Assembly: GCA_902399975.1 (NCBI GenBank)
Contig: CABOHA010000004.1
Location: 112,214 to 176,213, forward strand
DNA length: 64,000 nucleotides
From: Coriobacteriaceae bacterium
Lineage (GTDB): Bacteria; Actinomycetota; Coriobacteriia; Coriobacteriales; Coriobacteriaceae
Direction: 5' to 3'
Below, piece after piece: positions 20,781 to 29,418 of this stretch (the stretch's first letter is position 1; each line of letters opens with the position of its first letter). Below the pieces are notes generated by a model. That model made no database searches. It was given only the letters and a program-made list of their open reading frames with translations, and was not told the origin of the DNA. Position numbers and translations under genes: made by a program.

Positions 20781-20918
20781 GCGGATCCTTTCTTGCATTG
20801 AGTGCATTACGTCGTTGTAACCGCACTATTGTAGCCGCGAAATCCCGCCATAGAGCACCTATCAGGACAAATTCATCAGCCGAGCTCGCCGTGCACCGGG
20901 CAGCCGCCTCAAGGATCG

Positions 20919-21135
20919 TCTCAATCTGTAACAGTAAGACGGGTTTTGAGCCCCTACCTGTTACAGATCAAGACAAACTGGCAGGCCCGCCGGCACAATC
21001 TCAATCTGTAACATCTAGCCGCGCAAATCGACTCTTACCGTTACAGATCAAGACAAATAGGCAGGCGGGCAAATAACATCTCAATCTGTAACAGCAAGCA
21101 ACCCAAAACGGACCTAGGTGTTACAGATTGAGATT
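20919..21135. repeat. Three-unit array of 80-bp repeats with alternating inverted arms
   Basis: The arm TCTCAATCTGTAACA starts at 20919, 20999 and 21079, exactly 80 bases apart. Each is followed after 25 variable bases by its inverted counterpart beginning (T/C)GTTACAGAT at 20959, 21039 and 21119. Unit 3 is a perfect 15-bp inverted repeat; units 1 and 2 share the variant right flank GATCAAGACAAA and then GGCAGGC. The centre of each unit differs. It fills the 479-base gap between prfC and the GntR gene; nothing else is evident there apart from the operator at 21199-21232. Confidence 0.9.
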
Positions 21136-21198
21136 GTTTTGGAGCAAGCGCGGCGCCGGCGGTCTATTCCACATTTAGCTCTTGCGTAACTGTGCATA

Positions 21199-21232
21199 GT
21201 GTATATATACTGTGCTTACCGGTTATATACAC
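21199..21232. promoter_or_regulatory. Palindromic operator of the GntR/ABC operon
   Basis: GTGTATATA (21199-21207) and TATATACAC (21224-21232) form a perfect inverted repeat with a 16-base spacer, 27 bases before the GTG start of the GntR gene. YtrA-type GntR regulators bind such GTATA...TATAC palindromes, so autoregulation is likely. The internal TATATA/TATAC elements may also overlap the promoter. Confidence 0.65.
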
Positions 21233-21259
21233 GTGTAGCCCAACAGCTAAGGAGCCGCT

Positions 21260-21640
21260 GTGGACATCATCCTATCCAATTCGAGCGACAAGCCCATCTA
21301 CGAACAGATATCCTCGCAGGTCAAAGCTCAGATCCTTTCGGGCGCGCTCGCTGCGGGAGCCAAACTCCCCAGCATCCGTGCACTCGCGAGCGATCTTGGC
21401 GTGAGCGTCATCACCACCAAGCGCGCCTACGCCGACCTGGAGCAGCTCGGGTTTATCTGCACCGTGCAGGGCAAGGGCTGCTTTGTCGCCGAGGGCAACC
21501 AAGAACTCTTGCGCGAAAACCAGCTCTGCCATATCGAAGAGCTGCTCGCACAGGCAGCAACGCAAGCCGAAACCCTGGGCGTCACGCGCGACAAGCTGCA
21601 CGAGATGCTCGACCTGGTAGCCCCCGAAACCATGCAGTAG
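21260..21640 (+). CDS. GntR family regulator, YtrA subfamily
   Basis: The 126-residue protein has the winged-helix GntR domain (about 10-78; LPSIRALASDLGVSVITTKRAY) and only a short helical tail for dimerisation, the hallmark of the YtrA subfamily that represses ABC exporter genes. The start is GTG at 21260 preceded by AAGGAG. It is 23 bases upstream of the ATPase gene, and a matching palindrome lies just upstream of it. The inducer is typically a cell-wall-active compound, but nothing here proves that. Confidence 0.94.
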   Translation: MDIILSNSSDKPIYEQISSQVKAQILSGALAAGAKLPSIRALASDLGVSVITTKRAYADLEQLGFICTVQGKGCFVAEGNQELLRENQLCHIEELLAQAATQAETLGVTRDKLHEMLDLVAPETMQ

Positions 21641-21663
21641 CCATCTGCAAGAAAGGCTATACC

Positions 21664-22545
21664 ATGCAATATTTGCTAGAACTCAAAGGTGTATCGCGCC
21701 GCGTGAGCGACCGCTTTTCCCTCCACGACGTCACGCTTGCCGTGGAGCCCGGCCAGATCGTTGGCTTTGTGGGCGCAAACGGCGCCGGCAAGACAACGAC
21801 CATTCGCGCCGCGCTTGGGCTTATAAAGCTCGATGCCGGAGAGGTGCACCTGTTTGGGCAGCACCGCGACGCTAACGCACCCGACAAGACGCAGTGCCAC
21901 CTGCGCTCCCGCATCGGGCTTGTCCTGGACACGTGTCCCTTCCCCTCCACGCTCAAGGTGGGCGAGGTCGAGGCGCTCGTAGGCTCGGCATACCCCACGT
22001 GGGACCGCGAAACGTTCGCCAGTCTCATCGACCGATTTGGCCTCGATCCCAAAACGAAAGTCAAGGACCTCTCCCGCGGCATGGGCATGAAGCTGCAGCT
22101 CGCCTGCGCACTCAGCCACAATGCCAAGCTGCTCGTTTTGGACGAAGCCACTGCGGGCCTCGACCCCATGGCGCGCGAGGAACTGCTTGACGAGCTGCTC
22201 GCCTTTGTTTCCGACGGCCAGCGCAGCGTGCTGCTCTCGAGTCATATTACGTCCGACCTCGATCGCGCTGCCGACCGCGTCATCTGCATCGATAACGGCT
22301 CGATTGTGTTTGACCTGCCGCGCGAGGACATTACCGACCGAGCCGGCATCGCCCACTGCACCCAAGCACAAGCGTCCGAGCTCATGGCTTGCGTCGAAGG
22401 CGCCCGTGCCGCCCACCACGCCTATAGCGTTGACGTGCTCGTGCCCAACCGTCGCGAGGCGCTCGAAGCCTTCCCCGAGATTCCCTGCGACCGGGCAACC
22501 ATTGATGACTATCTTCGCCTCATGCTGAAAGGGGCTTCGAAATGA
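21664..22545 (+). CDS. ABC transporter ATP-binding protein (exporter type)
   Basis: The 293-residue ATPase has Walker A (GANGAGKTTT), the signature LSRGM, Walker B (LLVLDEATAGLDP) and the switch His in SSHI, followed by a C-terminal extension typical of BcrA/YtrB-type exporters. ATG at 21664 follows AGAAAGG; a longer frame from 21199 crosses the regulator and is not used. It pairs with the permease at 22542 through an ATGA overlap and is presumably controlled by the preceding GntR protein. Confidence 0.95.
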   Translation: MQYLLELKGVSRRVSDRFSLHDVTLAVEPGQIVGFVGANGAGKTTTIRAALGLIKLDAGEVHLFGQHRDANAPDKTQCHLRSRIGLVLDTCPFPSTLKVGEVEALVGSAYPTWDRETFASLIDRFGLDPKTKVKDLSRGMGMKLQLACALSHNAKLLVLDEATAGLDPMAREELLDELLAFVSDGQRSVLLSSHITSDLDRAADRVICIDNGSIVFDLPREDITDRAGIAHCTQAQASELMACVEGARAAHHAYSVDVLVPNRREALEAFPEIPCDRATIDDYLRLMLKGASK

Positions 22546-23240
22546 AACGCGCCTTTATGTCTGAGCTCGCCATCGTCCGCACGCTTGTCCCGAGCATCGC
22601 GGGCGTCGGCCTGTTCATCTTCGTCGTGTTGACCCTCGCCAACGCATCGAATGGCGATTCCGGCATGAGCGCCGGCGCCTGCGCGGTCAGCGCCATGTCG
22701 CCTATCATGGTCATGAGCTCGCTGGCCGGCTTCGACAATCAAAACGGATGGGAGCGTTATCGGGCAACGCTGCCCCTCTCGCGCAAAGACATTATTTGTG
22801 CCCGCTACCTGTGCATCGTTGTCTTCTCAGCCGTCATGGCGTGCGCCGCCGCGCTTTTGAGCATCATCACCCTTCCGTTCTTCGATCACACGGGCATGCC
22901 CTCGACGGGACAGATCGTCTTTGAGACCACAATAGCCTCCGCCGCATCGATGCTCATCTCCCTCATGATGGTGTTTTTGGCACAGCCGCTGTTCTTTCGA
23001 TTTGGACACATGGAGGCGCTGCGCCTTTCCGTCGGCCTGTTTGCCCTGCTCGGGTGCCTTGCCATGGCAGCGTTGAGCTCCTCCAACCCCATCAGCAACT
23101 GGCTCATATCGATTGCCGGGGCGAATCCCGATCCCGCCGTCCTCGGCTGCCTGTGTGCAGGCATCGCCGCACTTGCCCTCGTGCTATGTGCAATCAGCTG
23201 CACCGTCAGCACCAAGGTTTATCGAGTACGCGATTTGTAG
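22542..23240 (+). CDS. ABC-2 type permease
   Basis: The 232-residue protein has about six membrane helices and conserved small-residue patterns of ABC-2 permeases. Its ATG overlaps the ATPase stop by four bases, indicating translational coupling. Together with the GntR regulator and ATPase it forms a three-gene exporter operon; the substrate (peptide, antibiotic or lipid) cannot be told from sequence. Confidence 0.88.
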   Translation: MKRAFMSELAIVRTLVPSIAGVGLFIFVVLTLANASNGDSGMSAGACAVSAMSPIMVMSSLAGFDNQNGWERYRATLPLSRKDIICARYLCIVVFSAVMACAAALLSIITLPFFDHTGMPSTGQIVFETTIASAASMLISLMMVFLAQPLFFRFGHMEALRLSVGLFALLGCLAMAALSSSNPISNWLISIAGANPDPAVLGCLCAGIAALALVLCAISCTVSTKVYRVRDL

Positions 23241-23335
23241 CCACACGAAACTTGACCCACGTAGGCCACAATCGGTCGCAATCGCCCATCCGCAAATCCA
23301 TGGCAAACGGCATGTCCCCGGCGTGCGCCACCGTA

Positions 23336-24625
23336 CTACTTGCGCAGCGGCTTGGGCAGCGGAATGCCGGCGGCGATGGCTGCAGCGATAATCATGCAGA
23401 CAATGCCCTTGAGCGGGAAACACATGAGCAGCAGGCCCACGACCATGACCGGCTGGCGCATAACGGCACCCATCGTCGATGCCGTGCAGACGGCGACACA
23501 AAAGACCGGATCGGCGCCGGTGAGGATGGCAAGGCCATAGCCCAGGCTCACACCCGAGAAGATAACCGGGAAGAAGTGGCCGCCACGCCAGCCCATATTG
23601 ATGAGGGCGGGGGTCAGCATGGCCTTAACAAGACCGGTCGCGATGAGCATACCGGCGGGGATGGTCAGATAGGTTTCCATGAGCACGTCGACCTGCGTCT
23701 CGCCGGCAAACATGGTGAAGGGCAGAGCCGTACCGCAGGCGGCAAGTACCAGACCGGCCAGCATGGCCTTGGCGACGGGGCGCTCCCCCATCGCGTGCGC
23801 CAGAGCCTCGCTCGCGTGCTCCGAGACAAAGTACAGCCAGCCGCAGGCCGTACCGACGAACGACAGGGGGATAAGCCAGGCAAGCTCAAGGTTACCCACC
23901 TGGGCGGCCTCGAACCTCGGCATGCCCATGCCGCCGCCCACAAGCTGGCCAAGTAGCAGGTAAGCGCCCAGACCGCCGGCAATCGCAATGCCGTAGACCA
24001 CCGTCTTTTGCGCTTTGGGGAGCTTGATGGTGATCTCATCGGATGCGGGGTCCTCGTCGCCGTCGGCGCTACCGGCAAGCGGCGCCACAAAGCCAAACAC
24101 GGGCGCGGTAAAGAGCGCCGTCAGGGCAGCCTGGGTACCCAGCAGCGTGAGCTCCCTAAACTCGGCGCCAAAGCGACGCATGCGGTCGCCGACCCAGCTG
24201 CACAGGCCCGCGATGACGCCGGTCAGACCGGCTTCCGGTCCAATACTTCCGCCAAACAGTAACGGTAGCAATGCCGCGAGCGAAAGCTTGCCCAGATTGT
24301 CGTACGGGTAGCGTCCATCTTGCTTGACCTTGGCCATCACCTGGTTGAGGTCGTCGGTCTTGGCACCCGTCATCTTTTCGTACAGACCAATCACCAAGCC
24401 GCCCAGCAGGCAGACGAAAAACGGATACGGCAAAAAACCGAACGGACCGCTCGCGAGTTCGGGCGAGGCGACGCCCAGCATATGCGGGATCTCGGTCCAT
24501 AGATAGTCGATACCATGCTCCATCGCAAAGAAGAACAGCCAGACCGCGGCACCAGCAAACGCACCGGTCACAGCCACGCTCACTAAAAACAGCGCACGGT
24601 TTTTAGGTTTTGCCAGGTCATCCAT
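23336..24625 (-). CDS. ClC family chloride channel/transporter
   Basis: The 429-residue membrane protein has ten or more helices and the ClC selectivity segment GGSIGPEAGLTG, near residue 120, matching the GxxGPE pattern of the family. It moves chloride or another anion across the cytoplasmic membrane, possibly as a proton exchanger. ATG at 24625 has GGGAGG upstream. It stands alone, 95 bases from the end of the convergent ABC operon. Confidence 0.92.
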   Translation of the reverse strand: MDDLAKPKNRALFLVSVAVTGAFAGAAVWLFFFAMEHGIDYLWTEIPHMLGVASPELASGPFGFLPYPFFVCLLGGLVIGLYEKMTGAKTDDLNQVMAKVKQDGRYPYDNLGKLSLAALLPLLFGGSIGPEAGLTGVIAGLCSWVGDRMRRFGAEFRELTLLGTQAALTALFTAPVFGFVAPLAGSADGDEDPASDEITIKLPKAQKTVVYGIAIAGGLGAYLLLGQLVGGGMGMPRFEAAQVGNLELAWLIPLSFVGTACGWLYFVSEHASEALAHAMGERPVAKAMLAGLVLAACGTALPFTMFAGETQVDVLMETYLTIPAGMLIATGLVKAMLTPALINMGWRGGHFFPVIFSGVSLGYGLAILTGADPVFCVAVCTASTMGAVMRQPVMVVGLLLMCFPLKGIVCMIIAAAIAAGIPLPKPLRK

Positions 24626-24752
24626 CGGGGCCTCCCGTTGGTCAAAAGCGACAAAGATAACTTTTATTGTAAGACGGGCGCAGCGCAGACGGGCAAACCA
24701 TCTACGCCGTAAACGGCGCTACTGGGCACCGCACGCGCGACAGACCCAAGGC

Positions 24753-25286
24753 TTAGCTACCGATAATCGATGCGATCTCGTGCAGGTCATCGGCAAAGTA
24801 GATGCCTTGCTGGCGCTGCAGGCTCGATAGACCCTTATCGATCATATGCTCGAGCAGCGACTTGAGGTCGTTGTAGTAGCCGTCCAAGTTATACAGAATA
24901 CACGGCGTACTCAGATGTCCCAATGACACGGCCGACATGACCTCGGCGATCTCCTCGAGCGTGCCCGTGCCGCCCGGAAAGGCGACAAACGCATCGCCGA
25001 GCTCAATCATCTTGGCCTTGCGCTCGGCCATGTCGCTCGTCACGATAAGGTCATCGATACCATCGTGCTGATACTCCGCCTCGATAAAAAAGCTTGGCTC
25101 CACGCCGGTCACGTGTCCGCCGGCATCGAGCACGCTATCGGCAAGCGCGCCCATCAGCCCCGACTTGGACCCACCGTACACCAGCGCGTGGCCGTTAGAG
25201 CCAATCCATGTGCCGAGCTGCCGCACCGCAGGCAGAAACGCCGGGTCGTTACCGACGTTGGCGCCCAGGTATACCGTGATATTCAT
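24753..25286 (-). CDS. LOG family protein (TIGR00730), probable nucleotide phosphoribohydrolase
   Basis: The 177-residue Rossmann-like protein has the two family motifs, GGSKSGLMG (about residues 40-48) and PGGTGTLEE (about 104-112). Characterised relatives cleave nucleoside 5'-monophosphates (cytokinin-type or AMP) to base and ribose phosphate, though the role in bacteria of this group is unclear. ATG at 25286 follows AGGGGG. A potassium channel gene lies 36 bases upstream on the same strand. Confidence 0.92.
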   Translation of the reverse strand: MNITVYLGANVGNDPAFLPAVRQLGTWIGSNGHALVYGGSKSGLMGALADSVLDAGGHVTGVEPSFFIEAEYQHDGIDDLIVTSDMAERKAKMIELGDAFVAFPGGTGTLEEIAEVMSAVSLGHLSTPCILYNLDGYYNDLKSLLEHMIDKGLSSLQRQQGIYFADDLHEIASIIGS

Positions 25287-25322
25287 GATTTGTCCCCCTC
25301 ATCGTGACGCGCGGCGCCCGCT

Positions 25323-25748
25323 CTAGCGTTGGCGTCGGCGATATTCGCGCACACGGCGCGACAGATCGGCGAGCTCATCGCGGTCGAGCTCTTCCAGGTG
25401 CTCAAGATCGTCCATAAAGCGCGCCAGGGTGTCCTTTTGGCGCATCTTAATGAGCGTATTGCAGTAGTTCACCGCCACGCCCGTGAGCATGGCGATGTAG
25501 AAGATGCTGATGACGCTCAGGACGACGGTGATAGCGCGGGCGACCGGCGTTTCAGCCGGGATGTCGCCAAAGCCGATCGTCGACACGGTCTCAAAGCTAA
25601 ACCAGAGGCCGTCGCCAAACGTGAGGGTCGTGGGCTCGGACAGCCAGACGGCCGTCGAGCACAGCAGGTAAAAGACAAGAAACAGGCCCGTGATGCGCGC
25701 AAAGCCAGCCTGGCGCAACACGTCGGCAAGCGTCCTCAACTTGTTCAT
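25323..25748 (-). CDS. Two-helix potassium channel (Ion_trans_2)
   Basis: The 141-residue protein has two membrane helices flanking a pore loop with the selectivity filter TIGFGD (residues about 60-65, a TxGxGD filter), so it should form a tetrameric K+ channel of the KcsA type. The cytoplasmic tail is charged and helical, with no RCK domain. ATG at 25748 follows AAAGGGG, which is preferred to a longer frame from 25811 lacking such a site. Confidence 0.88.
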   Translation of the reverse strand: MNKLRTLADVLRQAGFARITGLFLVFYLLCSTAVWLSEPTTLTFGDGLWFSFETVSTIGFGDIPAETPVARAITVVLSVISIFYIAMLTGVAVNYCNTLIKMRQKDTLARFMDDLEHLEELDRDELADLSRRVREYRRRQR

Positions 25749-25819
25749 CGCGACCCCTTTTCCAGACGCCCAATCACATTCGCTCGGTATTGTCCCACGC
25801 CTCCCCCGCAAACGGAACC

Positions 25820-25873
25820 AGTCATTGGGGACGTTCTTGTTTGACTAGTCATTTAAGAACGTCCCCAATGACT
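25820..25873. repeat. Intergenic inverted repeat, family A (19-bp arms)
   Basis: Arms at 25820-25838 and 25855-25873 are perfectly complementary over 19 bases and contain TTGGGGACGTTCTT. The 16-base loop itself holds the palindrome GACTAGTC. Related half-elements occur at 32879-32913 and 33275-33312, so this is a repeat family, probably REP/MITE-like. It sits between the K+ channel and the divergent kinase gene. Confidence 0.88.
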
Positions 25874-25879
25874 ACCCAA

Positions 25880-25909
25880 CCGGCAGTTAGGGACTGTCCC
25901 AACTGCCGG
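25880..25909. repeat. Intergenic palindrome, family B with GGGACTGTCCC core
   Basis: CCGGCAGTT at 25880-25888 pairs with AACTGCCGG at 25901-25909 around the core GGGACTGTCCC (25890-25900). The same core lies in the family C palindromes at 36366 and, with A in the middle, at 34988, which links the families. It is seven bases from the family A element. Confidence 0.8.
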
Positions 25910-25996
25910 GCGGGACCGTTTAGCGGCTCAGCTGCCGACTAAGCATGCTGAGCTGGTATCCTTATGCGAAACTGTCTCAACTCGATAGGATTTCAT

Positions 25997-28801
25997 GTGA
26001 AACCTTCCGCCATCCTTCGTTTGGCTCTATATCGCACCCTAGCCGTTGCGGTTGCCGTACTCACCGTACTGAGCGCCGTCATGCCTGCCCCCGCCTTTGC
26101 CGCCGACTCCGACCACCAGGTCAAGACGGTCCGCGTTGGCTGGCTCGTCAACAACAAAGGCTTCCAGGAAGGCACGCCGGGCGAGCGCCTCTCGGGATGG
26201 GGCTACGAGTACCTCCAGACCCTCTCGTATTACACAAAGGGCTGGCAATACGAATACGTTAGCGGCACCTTCTCCGAGCTTATGGACATGCTCGAGGCAG
26301 GCGAAATCGACCTCATGCCCAACATCTCGTATTCGGCAGAACGCGAGCAGAAGCTGCTCTTTTCCTCAAATCCCGAGGGCACCGAGCGCTACTATATCTA
26401 CGCCAGGCCCGACCGCGACGATCTGGCCAAGGGTGACCCTCAGGCGCTCCAAGGCCTCACCATCGGCTGCAACTCTGGCGTTATGCAAACTATCGTCGGC
26501 CAGCAGTGGCTCGCCGACGAAGGCGTCACCTGCACCTATAAAGAAATCGACACCGGCAGTGCCCTCTTTGAGGCGCTTGCAGACGGCGAGGTCGACGCCG
26601 TCATCATGAACGACACCATTTCGTCGCCCGATGCGTCACCCATGTTCTACGTAGGCTCGAGCGACTACTATTTTGCCGTTCCCAAAAGCCGCCCCGATCT
26701 GATGAACGACATCAACGCCGCCATGACGACCATCGCCCGCGATAACCCGCGCTATAACGAGGAAGTCAAATCGAGTTACTCGACCCAAAACAGTGGCTCG
26801 TCATCGCTCACCGGCCCCGAGACCACCTGGCTCAAAGCAAACGGCAATACCATCACGCTCGGCTATCTTAAAAACCAACTTCCCTACTGTACGCAAAATG
26901 ACGACGGCGAGATGGAAGGGTCGCTCGCCTCGCTTGCAACGACGTTGCACGACAAGTTTGGCATTACGGTCAAAACAATCGCACTCTCGAGCAACAAACA
27001 AATGATCAAAGCCCTTTCCAACGGGACCATCGATGTCGCCCTGCCGTTGTTTCGCGACTACTGGCTCGCCGAGCAGACAGGGGTCATCCAGTCAAACTCG
27101 ATGGGAACGGTTTCGCTGACCGCCATTCACAGTGGCAAAAACCTGAACAGCGACCTTAAGAACATCGCTTGTACAAAGAGCACAATCGTTAACCGTTTTG
27201 AGCTCGAAAGTCTCTTTCCGAACGCAACGGTAACCGAGTATTCGAATGACGGCGAGGTGCTCAAAGCCCTCGATGAGGGGAAGGCACGTTGCATCATTGT
27301 CCCCAGCACGCGCCTGGAAACTCTCCGCGACATCTACGACATCGAGGATTTCGAAACACAGGAACTCACCAACACGGCACAACTATCGTGTTTAATTTCG
27401 CGCGGCAAGCCCGAGCTGCTGGGAATCATCAATAAGGGCATCGTCAATGCAGGTGAATCGCTCTCTGCAAACAGCTATTTCCCCACATCGTACTCGGCGC
27501 AAGAATCGGATGCGTTCCGACTTCTCTACCGCAACCGCATCGTCATTGCGGCAGTCGTCATTTGCATTTTGCTCACCGGCATCGTCATCCTTGTCTGGTC
27601 GCTTTACCGCGCACAGGAGGAACGGCAGAAAGCCGATGCCGCCAACGCCGCCAAAACCGCTTTCCTCACGCGCATGAGCCACGACATCCGCACGCCGCTC
27701 AACGGCATCCTGGGCCTTATCGAAATTGAGGAATTGAGAGAAGGCGACATGCAGGTCGCCCGCGAAAGCCGCGCCAAGGCGCGCGTTGCCGCCAATCACC
27801 TGCTGTCACTGATTAACGACATCCTCGAGATGGGCAGGATCGAGGAGCGCAAAGTGACACTCGAGCACGAATCATTCAACCTTAAAGAGCTGTGCGACAA
27901 TGCGCTCGTACTGTGCAAGCTCCGCGCATCGGACCGCGGCATAACCATGCTCGACACCAGCGAGCCCTACGCTGTCGACCAATATATGATCGGCAGCCCC
28001 ACCCATATTCGGCAGATCCTTGTCAACCTGCTCGACAACAGCATCAAGTACAACAAGCACGGAGGCACCGTCACGTTCTCATCGACCATCAAACCGGTCG
28101 ACGACGAGCACGCCGTGTTTTGCTTTAGCGTCTCGGATACCGGCATTGGTATGACATCCGAGTTTTTGGCACACATTTACGAGCCGTTTGCCCAGGAAGG
28201 CGACGATGCGCGCAGCAAGTTCCAAGGAACCGGCATTGGCATGTCTATCGTCAAATCGCTCATCGATATGATGGGCGGCACGATTGAGATTTCGAGTGAG
28301 GTTGGCGTGGGGAGTACGTTTGACGTCCGGATTCCGCTCGATATCGACAAGAACCCTCAGATAAAAGAATGTGCAGACACGCAGGTAAGCAGCTGCTCAC
28401 TCGCCGGCATGAACGTCCTTTTGGCAGAAGATAACGAACTCAATGCCGAGATTGCCCAAGCTCTGCTCGAAAGCGAAGGCATCGTCGTGACTCGCGCCGC
28501 CGACGGCAACGAAACGGTCGATCTATATGTTGGTCGTCCCACCGGCAGCTTCGATGCAATCCTGATGGACATCATGATGCCGGGCATGGACGGCTACGAG
28601 GCAACCCGGGCGATCCGCCTGAGCGAAAAGGCCGATGCGGCCGACATCCCCATCATCGCGCTCACCGCCAACGCCTTTGCCGAAGACGCCAAGGCGGCAC
28701 ACGACGCCGGCATGAACGCCCATCTGCCCAAACCGCTCGACTTTAGCAAGCTCAAAAACATACTCGCCTGTATCAAGAAAAATGGGGCTGTTTCGCTATA
28801 G
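25997..28801 (+). CDS. BvgS-like hybrid histidine kinase with two solute-binding domains
   Basis: The 934-residue protein has a signal/anchor helix (about 10-35), two tandem SBP_bac_3 domains (about 45-255 and 275-505), a membrane helix near 520-545, HisKA with His562 (MSHDIRTP), a HATPase and one receiver with Asp858 (LMDIMMP). Solute-binding sensors of this type usually perceive amino acids or related ligands. The GTG at 25997 is preceded by AGGA; an in-frame ATG at 25964 without a ribosome site is the alternative. There is no cognate regulator beside it. Confidence 0.93.
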   Translation: MKPSAILRLALYRTLAVAVAVLTVLSAVMPAPAFAADSDHQVKTVRVGWLVNNKGFQEGTPGERLSGWGYEYLQTLSYYTKGWQYEYVSGTFSELMDMLEAGEIDLMPNISYSAEREQKLLFSSNPEGTERYYIYARPDRDDLAKGDPQALQGLTIGCNSGVMQTIVGQQWLADEGVTCTYKEIDTGSALFEALADGEVDAVIMNDTISSPDASPMFYVGSSDYYFAVPKSRPDLMNDINAAMTTIARDNPRYNEEVKSSYSTQNSGSSSLTGPETTWLKANGNTITLGYLKNQLPYCTQNDDGEMEGSLASLATTLHDKFGITVKTIALSSNKQMIKALSNGTIDVALPLFRDYWLAEQTGVIQSNSMGTVSLTAIHSGKNLNSDLKNIACTKSTIVNRFELESLFPNATVTEYSNDGEVLKALDEGKARCIIVPSTRLETLRDIYDIEDFETQELTNTAQLSCLISRGKPELLGIINKGIVNAGESLSANSYFPTSYSAQESDAFRLLYRNRIVIAAVVICILLTGIVILVWSLYRAQEERQKADAANAAKTAFLTRMSHDIRTPLNGILGLIEIEELREGDMQVARESRAKARVAANHLLSLINDILEMGRIEERKVTLEHESFNLKELCDNALVLCKLRASDRGITMLDTSEPYAVDQYMIGSPTHIRQILVNLLDNSIKYNKHGGTVTFSSTIKPVDDEHAVFCFSVSDTGIGMTSEFLAHIYEPFAQEGDDARSKFQGTGIGMSIVKSLIDMMGGTIEISSEVGVGSTFDVRIPLDIDKNPQIKECADTQVSSCSLAGMNVLLAEDNELNAEIAQALLESEGIVVTRAADGNETVDLYVGRPTGSFDAILMDIMMPGMDGYEATRAIRLSEKADAADIPIIALTANAFAEDAKAAHDAGMNAHLPKPLDFSKLKNILACIKKNGAVSL

Positions 28802-28842
28802 TTTGTGCTCAACCACCATGCGCAGTAGAAAGGAAGCCAACG

Positions 28843-29322
28843 ATGTTTAGGCCCTTACGTCGAAAGAAACGCGCCATCACCGACGAGAAAGCGCGCGAAC
28901 TGCTCGCTACCTGCAAGCGCGGCGTCTTTGCCGTCAACGGCGATGATGGCTACCCCTATGCCATTCCCGTCAACTACTTCTTTGACGCCGAGCACGACAA
29001 GATTTATTTCCATGGCGCCAAGGCTGGCCACAAGGTCGATTCACTCAAGCATGATGATAAAGTCTGCTTTACCGTTTACGGCAACGAGTGGTACAAGGAC
29101 GGCGACTGGGCTCCCTACGTTATGAGTACCGTTGTCTTTGGTCGTTGTCGCCTGGTAGATGAAGCGCCCGCGTTTATCGAGGACAAAGTCCGTCAGCTCG
29201 CGCTTAAGTACTACCCTTCTGCCGAAGAAGTCGAGGAGGAGATCGCCAAAGACATAAAGGGCGTCCAACTCTACGAGATTTCGATTGAACATCTTTGCGG
29301 CAAGCAGATTCATGAAAAGTAG
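28843..29322 (+). CDS. Pyridoxamine 5'-phosphate oxidase-like flavin protein
   Basis: The 159-residue protein has the split-barrel FMN-binding fold, recognisable in GYPYAIPVNYFFD and IYFHGAKAGHK, which matches the NimA/PNPOx-like family that reduces nitro or other small substrates. It is not the vitamin B6 enzyme by length or motif. ATG at 28843 has AAAGGAAG upstream. It lies 41 bases after the kinase and ends at a strong terminator. Confidence 0.88.
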   Translation: MFRPLRRKKRAITDEKARELLATCKRGVFAVNGDDGYPYAIPVNYFFDAEHDKIYFHGAKAGHKVDSLKHDDKVCFTVYGNEWYKDGDWAPYVMSTVVFGRCRLVDEAPAFIEDKVRQLALKYYPSAEEVEEEIAKDIKGVQLYEISIEHLCGKQIHEK

Positions 29323-29355
29323 CGAATGCGGAAAACGCGCTCGCTACCCTCTGCA

Positions 29356-29396
29356 CCCCATGTGCCCACGCATTTTGACGGCGTGGGCACATGGGG
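29356..29396. terminator. Strong bidirectional hairpin terminator
   Basis: Perfect 16-bp arms at 29356-29371 and 29381-29396 enclose a 9-base loop, between the ends of the convergent flavin protein and aminotransferase genes. The position and stability indicate shared transcription termination, although no long T-tract follows. Confidence 0.7.
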
Positions 29397-29418
29397 CAGC
29401 ACTCGAATCGAGCGCCCC

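Noticed and set aside
20919..21135. CRISPR array
   Set aside because: There are only three periods, repeats alternate in orientation, the arms are 15 bases and no cas gene is near.
21199..21663. N-terminal extension of the ABC ATPase
   Set aside because: It overlaps the whole GntR gene in another frame, and the ATPase domain begins right after ATG 21664.
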